The notes below the pieces were generated by a model. It was not told where the DNA came from. It ran no database searches and saw only the letters and a program-made list of their open reading frames with translations. The position numbers and the translations under genes are program-made. A stretch of DNA of 10,637 nucleotides from Butyrivibrio sp. (GTDB lineage Bacteria; Bacillota_A; Clostridia; Lachnospirales; Lachnospiraceae). Shown one piece after another: positions 6,936-10,637 of this stretch; the first letter of the stretch is position 1; each line of letters begins with the position of its first letter. The DNA lies in the NCBI GenBank assembly GCA_024690635.1, contig JAILOW010000036.1:1-10637 (forward strand). Reading direction: 5' to 3'.

Positions 6936-7191
6936 AGAGATTGTCGATCATATATTTCTCCAATGCAGCCGCAGCCTCATTTTCATCGGGGCCCTCGCAC
7001 TTTATGGTCAGAGTCTGTCCGTGCTTTACTCCAAGACTCATGATCCCAAAAAGATGCTTGGCATCAACCATATTGTGGTTACCCTCTGCAGTGATACTGC
7101 AGGAAAATGTGTTTGCAAGCTTGACCAGGTCGCCTGCCGGAAGTGCATGAACACCCTCAGGGTCTTTAACTGTATAGCAAAATACCTTCAT
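6934..7191 (-). CDS. HPr paralog with His15 but without Arg17 and Ser46
   Basis: A complete 85-residue HPr-fold phosphocarrier. The ATG at 7191 follows GGGAGG (7201-7206) by nine bases. An in-frame ATG at 7215 lies upstream of that ribosome binding site and is rejected. The active-site loop reads GVHALPAG: the phosphorylatable His15 is present (codon at 7147-7149), but Arg17, conserved in HPr and important for phosphotransfer, is Leu (7141-7143). The regulatory segment reads VDAKHLFGIMSLG, with His at position 46 (7054-7056) in place of the HprK target Ser. The gene is last in a PRD regulator-EIIA-dehydrogenase operon, so I infer a dedicated phosphocarrier between enzyme I and this operon's EIIA and/or regulator, blind to HprK. 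It could instead be a poorly active or purely regulatory HPr. The family is certain; the role is inferred. Confidence 0.92.
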   Translation of the reverse strand: MKVFCYTVKDPEGVHALPAGDLVKLANTFSCSITAEGNHNMVDAKHLFGIMSLGVKHGQTLTIKCEGPDENEAAAALEKYMIDNL

Positions 7192-7200
7192 ATATATAAG

Positions 7201-7206
7201 CCTCCC
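7201..7206 (-). promoter_or_regulatory. Ribosome binding site deciding the HPr paralog start
   Basis: GGGAGG on the minus strand lies nine bases before the ATG at 7191 and inside the longer in-frame extension that begins at 7215. This shows that the shorter reading is the real gene. Confidence 0.75.
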
Positions 7207-7233
7207 ATCATGCAAAACCGGGACTCAGGTAAC

Positions 7234-8496
7234 TTAGATCACAACGTTAAAGTGCTCGAACAGGATCTTTTCCGCTTCGGGATTCCAAAGTCCGCTGTGG
7301 GCTTTGCAGCACTCGTCGAGCTTTTTGAAGAGAGGATCTGTTTTTCCAAGCTCTTCAAAATCATCTATTGCGGTAAGGGGCATGTCAAACTGAGTATAGA
7401 TCAGCTTTTTGCCACCGGGTATGTTGGGCAGATTGCAGGTGGTTTCCGCTACTGCATCAAGTCCGCCTACATGTGTGACCATAACGGAAGGATTGATCTC
7501 TCCTTTGGCAGCCAGTGTCAGCGCCTCCAAAAGGTCATCGTTGTTGCCGCCTGTGGTTCCGAGAATATGTGTGCTTGTGTAATGAGCGTTGTAGAGATTG
7601 ATCTCTGAACGGAACTGGTTGTCTGTGGGGCCTGCAAAGAAATTCATACAGCCGTCAAAAGCAAGAAGCCTGTCTCCCATCTCGGCAACAGAGCGAACGG
7701 GAACATATACGAATACGTCGTCGTATCCATGTCCCTCCGTGATCTCCATAAGCTTCTCTTCGGCATCTGCTCCCGATGAGTTAAAGTAGATAAGTTCAAC
7801 GCCCTTTTGTTTTGCTTCTTCCGGGCTGATAACGGAAGCCGCTCTTTTTAGCTTGGCGTCATCAAGATCTGTTACTACGATCCTCTTTGGCTTGTTTTCG
7901 AATCTGAGTCCGTAGCTTACAGCGCCAAGTCCCATAGGTCCGCAGCCACCCATAATAAGGATGTTTCCGCCCTCCTTGGTTCCCATGGCGTGGTTGTAGT
8001 TCTGCTTATTTGTATGGTAGTTGGCATGATAGCCACCAATAATGCAGCTCATGGGTTCTCCCAGAGATGCCTGGTAGAAGCTCTCGCCGTCATAAGGAAG
8101 AAGCGCATCCAGCTCCATTACCTCGTGAGGCATAATGCAGTAGGTTGCATCTCCGCCGCAAAAACGATAAGAATATCCGGGAGAATCAAGCTTGCCCTGA
8201 TAGTTGAGTGCAGGCTGAAGCGCCCACTTATCTCCCACCTTGTATTTATCCTTCCATTTTGCTCCGACTTCTACGATAACACCTGAGCACTCGTGACCTG
8301 TGATGATAGGATTAACATCGATATCCTGTGGTGCTCTCTTATGCTTTTTGCCCTGCTTGGCAAGTTTGTATGTCGACATACAGATACTGTCACTTATGAC
8401 CTTTACCAGTATCTCATCGTCTTTTATAGCGGGAAGTTCGAACTCATCAAGTCTTAAGTCCATTTCCCCATACATTCTTACTGCTCTAGTCTTCAT
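7234..8496 (-). CDS. Zinc-dependent medium-chain dehydrogenase, L-sorbose-1-phosphate reductase (SorE)-like
   Basis: A 420-residue medium-chain dehydrogenase/reductase. Likely catalytic zinc ligands are Cys39 (SICMSTYK) and the GHE motif with His68 and Glu69; LGEPMSC (145-151) is also typical of polyol dehydrogenases. The Rossmann nucleotide fold has GGCGPMG (183-189) and an acidic residue at the end of the next strand (VVTDLDD, Asp210), favouring NAD(H). The four-Cys structural zinc lobe of classical alcohol dehydrogenases is absent. The N-terminal sequence and overall length most resemble SorE, which interconverts L-sorbose-1-phosphate and glucitol-6-phosphate. It follows the EIIA gene by 29 bases, with CAGGAGGA 9 bases before the ATG, and occupies the place mtlD has in mannitol operons. 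I infer oxidation or reduction of a PTS-delivered phosphorylated polyol or ketose. The dehydrogenase family is certain; the substrate is a moderate-confidence guess. Confidence 0.85.
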   Translation of the reverse strand: MKTRAVRMYGEMDLRLDEFELPAIKDDEILVKVISDSICMSTYKLAKQGKKHKRAPQDIDVNPIITGHECSGVIVEVGAKWKDKYKVGDKWALQPALNYQGKLDSPGYSYRFCGGDATYCIMPHEVMELDALLPYDGESFYQASLGEPMSCIIGGYHANYHTNKQNYNHAMGTKEGGNILIMGGCGPMGLGAVSYGLRFENKPKRIVVTDLDDAKLKRAASVISPEEAKQKGVELIYFNSSGADAEEKLMEITEGHGYDDVFVYVPVRSVAEMGDRLLAFDGCMNFFAGPTDNQFRSEINLYNAHYTSTHILGTTGGNNDDLLEALTLAAKGEINPSVMVTHVGGLDAVAETTCNLPNIPGGKKLIYTQFDMPLTAIDDFEELGKTDPLFKKLDECCKAHSGLWNPEAEKILFEHFNVVI

Positions 8497-8525
8497 ATAG
8501 ATAAATCCTCCTGAAAAAACCTGTA

Positions 8526-8945
8526 TTACCCTTCAAACATTTCGCTGATCTCATCCTCGTTCATGGTAAGGAGCTTCTCAAGCCCCTCCCCGTCGGAGAA
8601 TGTCATGGCGATTTTGGACAGCACCCTCAGATGCCCGTCCCCTACTGCTGCTATACCAACAACTGCTTTTACCTTTTCAGCGGCATCCCACTCCTGACCT
8701 TCGGGGAAAGTCATGAGCACCAGTCCTGTCTTTTTAATGTACTTTTTAGACTCCTCTATGCCGTGTGGTATCGCAACACTATTTCCAATATATGTATTAA
8801 ACACCTTCTCTTTGTCCAGCATTGCCTGAGTATAAGACTCATCCGTATATCCCTGGGAGCTGAAGATCTCACCGATTTTTCTGATGACTTCTTCCTTGCT
8901 CTGAGGTTTTTGATTTAAGAAGATATTCTTCTTTTCAAGTATCAT
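8526..8945 (-). CDS. mtlF: PTS EIIA component, mannitol/fructose family (MtlF-like)
   Basis: A 139-residue cytoplasmic PTS protein that accepts phosphate from HPr and passes it to the EIIB of a cognate permease. The active site is NSVAIPHG with His61, placed as in stand-alone MtlF proteins (about 140-145 residues). The N-terminal segment (residues 8-20, with LNQKPQSKEE) and the VVGIAAVGDGHLRVLSKIA stretch are also typical of mannitol EIIA. It starts 13 bases after the regulator gene, with CGGAGGA before the ATG. The membrane EIICB partner is not in the window and may lie upstream of the regulator. The EIIA family is secure; mannitol specificity is not established, because the downstream enzyme is not MtlD. 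Confidence 0.93.
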   Translation of the reverse strand: MILEKKNIFLNQKPQSKEEVIRKIGEIFSSQGYTDESYTQAMLDKEKVFNTYIGNSVAIPHGIEESKKYIKKTGLVLMTFPEGQEWDAAEKVKAVVGIAAVGDGHLRVLSKIAMTFSDGEGLEKLLTMNEDEISEMFEG

Positions 8946-8958
8946 TTTGTTCCTCCGT

Positions 8959-10637
8959 TTATAGGCCGCTCAGCATCTCTGTAAAATACGCCTTTAAAAT
9001 CTTTTGCAGCTTTTCTCTGATACCCTCTTCGTCGCCGCTTTTGAGGATCTGCAAAAACTCCTCATCCTCGATCAGGGCGCTGCTGACTTTTCCAAGCATC
9101 TCGGAATTTTCCTGCCTGTGCTCATCCATGGGCATGGTCATGCACAGTGCTCCTTTTATGCCCATGAGCTTGGGATCTTCAAACTCTCCTCCTGTCGCGG
9201 TACCTGTCAGTATGATGCACTCTTTAACCGCCTTGCTCCTGCAATGGAAAAGAGCTATGCCCATCTCGGGAAAGAGCTGCGTCATAACCTGTTCTCTTGC
9301 AATGATATCCGCAGAAAGAACAGCTGCCGCTTTGGGCGAATCTGTCATTTCAGACGAAAAAAGCTTTATAAGCGCTTCCAGACTTGCGTCCCCGGAAACA
9401 GTCAGGTGATGATATCTGCGAATAACTCCTTTCACCCGATTGATGATATCGTTTATCTCGTCGAGCTGTCTTGTGAAATCATTATTCTCCTGCCTTGCCG
9501 GCATTGATGCATATTCATCGATCTTTACGCTTATCTGTAAAACATCCCTCTGTGTGATCAGAGGATTAACGAGTACATAATCAACACCCAGATTGTCCAC
9601 ATTTATACTGGAGATAAAAAAGTCGGTTCTGGATACGGTATGACCCGTGATCTCATCGCTTCCGTATGCCTTCAGTACAATGTCCCAGTCCGCAAAATGG
9701 TTTTTGAGCTTGGCCAGCATAAGCTGGGCCACTCCGAAACCGCTGGCACATATAACCCCTATAGTAACTGTGCGCTTTTTCTTTTTACGACTGTCTATCT
9801 TTTCCATGGCTGCACCAAAGTGCATGGCAAGATATCCAATCTCGGCATCCATCGGAACAAGTCCGGTCTTTTGTGTAATGACCTTTGCAGCTCTCTCGCA
9901 GTCAGCATAAACATCAGGATATTCCTGCTTTATCTCCGAAAGGAGAGGATTGCTTATGGTCATGTCATTTTTCATACGGTAAAGAGCCGGCTCCAGATGG
10001 ACCATAAGACCTCTTATAAAGTCCTCATCGTACCTGAGCTCTTTAGCCAGATCATAGTCCAGAGTATCTATCATCCCATCGATGATACTCATAAGCTCAT
10101 CGGTTCTGATACCGCTGTCCCTGATGGTTTCGTTTGTGTAATTGAGCTTTGCTCCCTTTATGTGAAGCAAAATATTGTTAACTTCCGACTCCGGAAGTTC
10201 GATGTCAAATTCCTTTTCAAGAGCTCCGGCAATCTTCTTTGCCATGTCGTAGCCCTTGTCATATCTGGCATCATAGGTTTCTTCTTTTACTATTTCCCCC
10301 TGCCTTATTCTCTCAACCGCAACTGCCAGATGTACCAAAAGTCCCACATAGGCATCGTTGGTCAAAAGCTTGAGATAAGGCTCCCCGATATCGTCGAGGA
10401 CGTTACCGACTTCAGACAAAATAGCTTCATTCATAAGCTCGTAAATATTGTCTCCAAGCTCGGCAGAGGACCTGTTGTTCATATTCTCGGTGACATAGCG
10501 CTGCATCGCCGTGCGATAGCTCTTCTCACTTCCGGAAAGCACGATTCCGTAACCGGGCTTTCTGATGATGTTAAGCTTGCACTCCAAGGCCCACTCGCTT
10601 ATAGCCTCAAGGTCAGTACTGATGGTGGCTTCGCTGA
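8959..10637 (-). CDS. mtlR: MtlR-like PRD transcriptional activator (N-terminus outside window)
   Basis: About 558 C-terminal residues are visible. The frame stays open to the window edge, so a further ~130 residues are expected (MtlR is close to 690). Numbered from codon 10587, the visible order is: end of a helix-turn-helix before residue 1 (SEATISTDLEAI) followed by RKPGYGIVLSGSE; PRD1 (about 40-148) with His86 and His142; PRD2 (about 160-262) with His197 and His255; an EIIB-like domain (about 272-360) with Cys280 in ICASGFG; and an EIIA-like domain (about 400-542) with His448 in GIALFHCRS. These are the phosphorylation sites used in MtlR: HPr phosphorylation of PRD2 activates, while EIIA/EIIB-type phosphorylation inhibits. 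All sites are intact. It precedes the mtlF-like gene by 13 bases and probably controls its own operon. Family and architecture are secure; the inducer is unknown. Confidence 0.92.
   Translation of the reverse strand, partial: SEATISTDLEAISEWALECKLNIIRKPGYGIVLSGSEKSYRTAMQRYVTENMNNRSSAELGDNIYELMNEAILSEVGNVLDDIGEPYLKLLTNDAYVGLLVHLAVAVERIRQGEIVKEETYDARYDKGYDMAKKIAGALEKEFDIELPESEVNNILLHIKGAKLNYTNETIRDSGIRTDELMSIIDGMIDTLDYDLAKELRYDEDFIRGLMVHLEPALYRMKNDMTISNPLLSEIKQEYPDVYADCERAAKVITQKTGLVPMDAEIGYLAMHFGAAMEKIDSRKKKKRTVTIGVICASGFGVAQLMLAKLKNHFADWDIVLKAYGSDEITGHTVSRTDFFISSINVDNLGVDYVLVNPLITQRDVLQISVKIDEYASMPARQENNDFTRQLDEINDIINRVKGVIRRYHHLTVSGDASLEALIKLFSSEMTDSPKAAAVLSADIIAREQVMTQLFPEMGIALFHCRSKAVKECIILTGTATGGEFEDPKLMGIKGALCMTMPMDEHRQENSEMLGKVSSALIEDEEFLQILKSGDEEGIREKLQKILKAYFTEMLSGL

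Noticed and set aside
7192..7215. Upstream in-frame ATG for the HPr paralog (eight extra residues)
   Set aside because: The GGGAGG ribosome binding site lies inside this extension, and HPr proteins start at the equivalent of the ATG at 7191, which places His at position 15.
7021..7608. Plus-strand open frame of 195 codons opposite the HPr paralog and dehydrogenase genes
   Set aside because: It spans the gap and two conserved genes on the other strand and has no recognisable motif.
10585..10587. TTG as the start of the PRD regulator
   Set aside because: The frame continues upstream to the window edge with clear helix-turn-helix sequence, so the TTG is an internal Leu codon and the gene is cut by the window.
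1..10637. CRISPR arrays, tRNA or rRNA genes, insertion sequences, phage genes
   Set aside because: No regularly spaced direct repeats, RNA-gene signatures, transposase motifs or terminal inverted repeats around a gene were seen; nearly all of the DNA is accounted for by conserved coding sequence.

Overview
All recognisable genes lie on the minus strand, so the window is read from high to low coordinates. The gene content and protein sequences suggest a low-to-mid G+C Firmicute, most likely a clostridial (Lachnospiraceae-like) anaerobe. The reasons are HprK with Ser46-type HPr proteins, a PRD-type PTS regulator, WhiA, a short Firmicute-type MurB, and strong AGGAGG-type ribosome binding sites. 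The exact genus cannot be read from the sequence.

Region 1 (10637 to 6934) is a sugar or polyol PTS accessory operon. It holds a MtlR-like PRD activator (its N-terminus is cut by the window edge), a mannitol-family EIIA, a zinc-dependent medium-chain dehydrogenase resembling L-sorbose-1-phosphate reductase, and a small HPr paralog. The genes are 12 to 42 bases apart, each after the first with a good ribosome binding site. No membrane EIICB and no enzyme I are in view. A 114-base gap follows, with a long AT-rich inverted repeat directly in front of uvrC.

Region 2 (6819 to 4954) is uvrC, complete with all its domains.

Region 3 (4957 to 1) starts with a strong sigma-A-type promoter overlapping the uvrC stop. 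It continues as a compact operon: hprK, a ROK glucokinase, murB, rapZ, whiA and a partial HPr-like gene. Gaps are 3 to 33 bases, and murB/rapZ overlap by four bases. The arrangement couples carbon-catabolite signalling (HprK, HPr-like protein), glucose phosphorylation, peptidoglycan precursor synthesis (MurB) and the RapZ/WhiA regulators.

The most interesting signal is the pair of HPr-like proteins flanking hprK. The one after whiA has Glu in place of the catalytic His15 but keeps the HprK target Ser46, a Crh-like pattern. The one in the PTS operon keeps His15 but has Leu at Arg17 and His at Ser46. The two have therefore lost opposite halves of the normal HPr phosphorylation logic. Other oddities are a RapZ P-loop with Ala after the invariant Lys, and a uvrC start with no Shine-Dalgarno sequence behind a 60-base hairpin.
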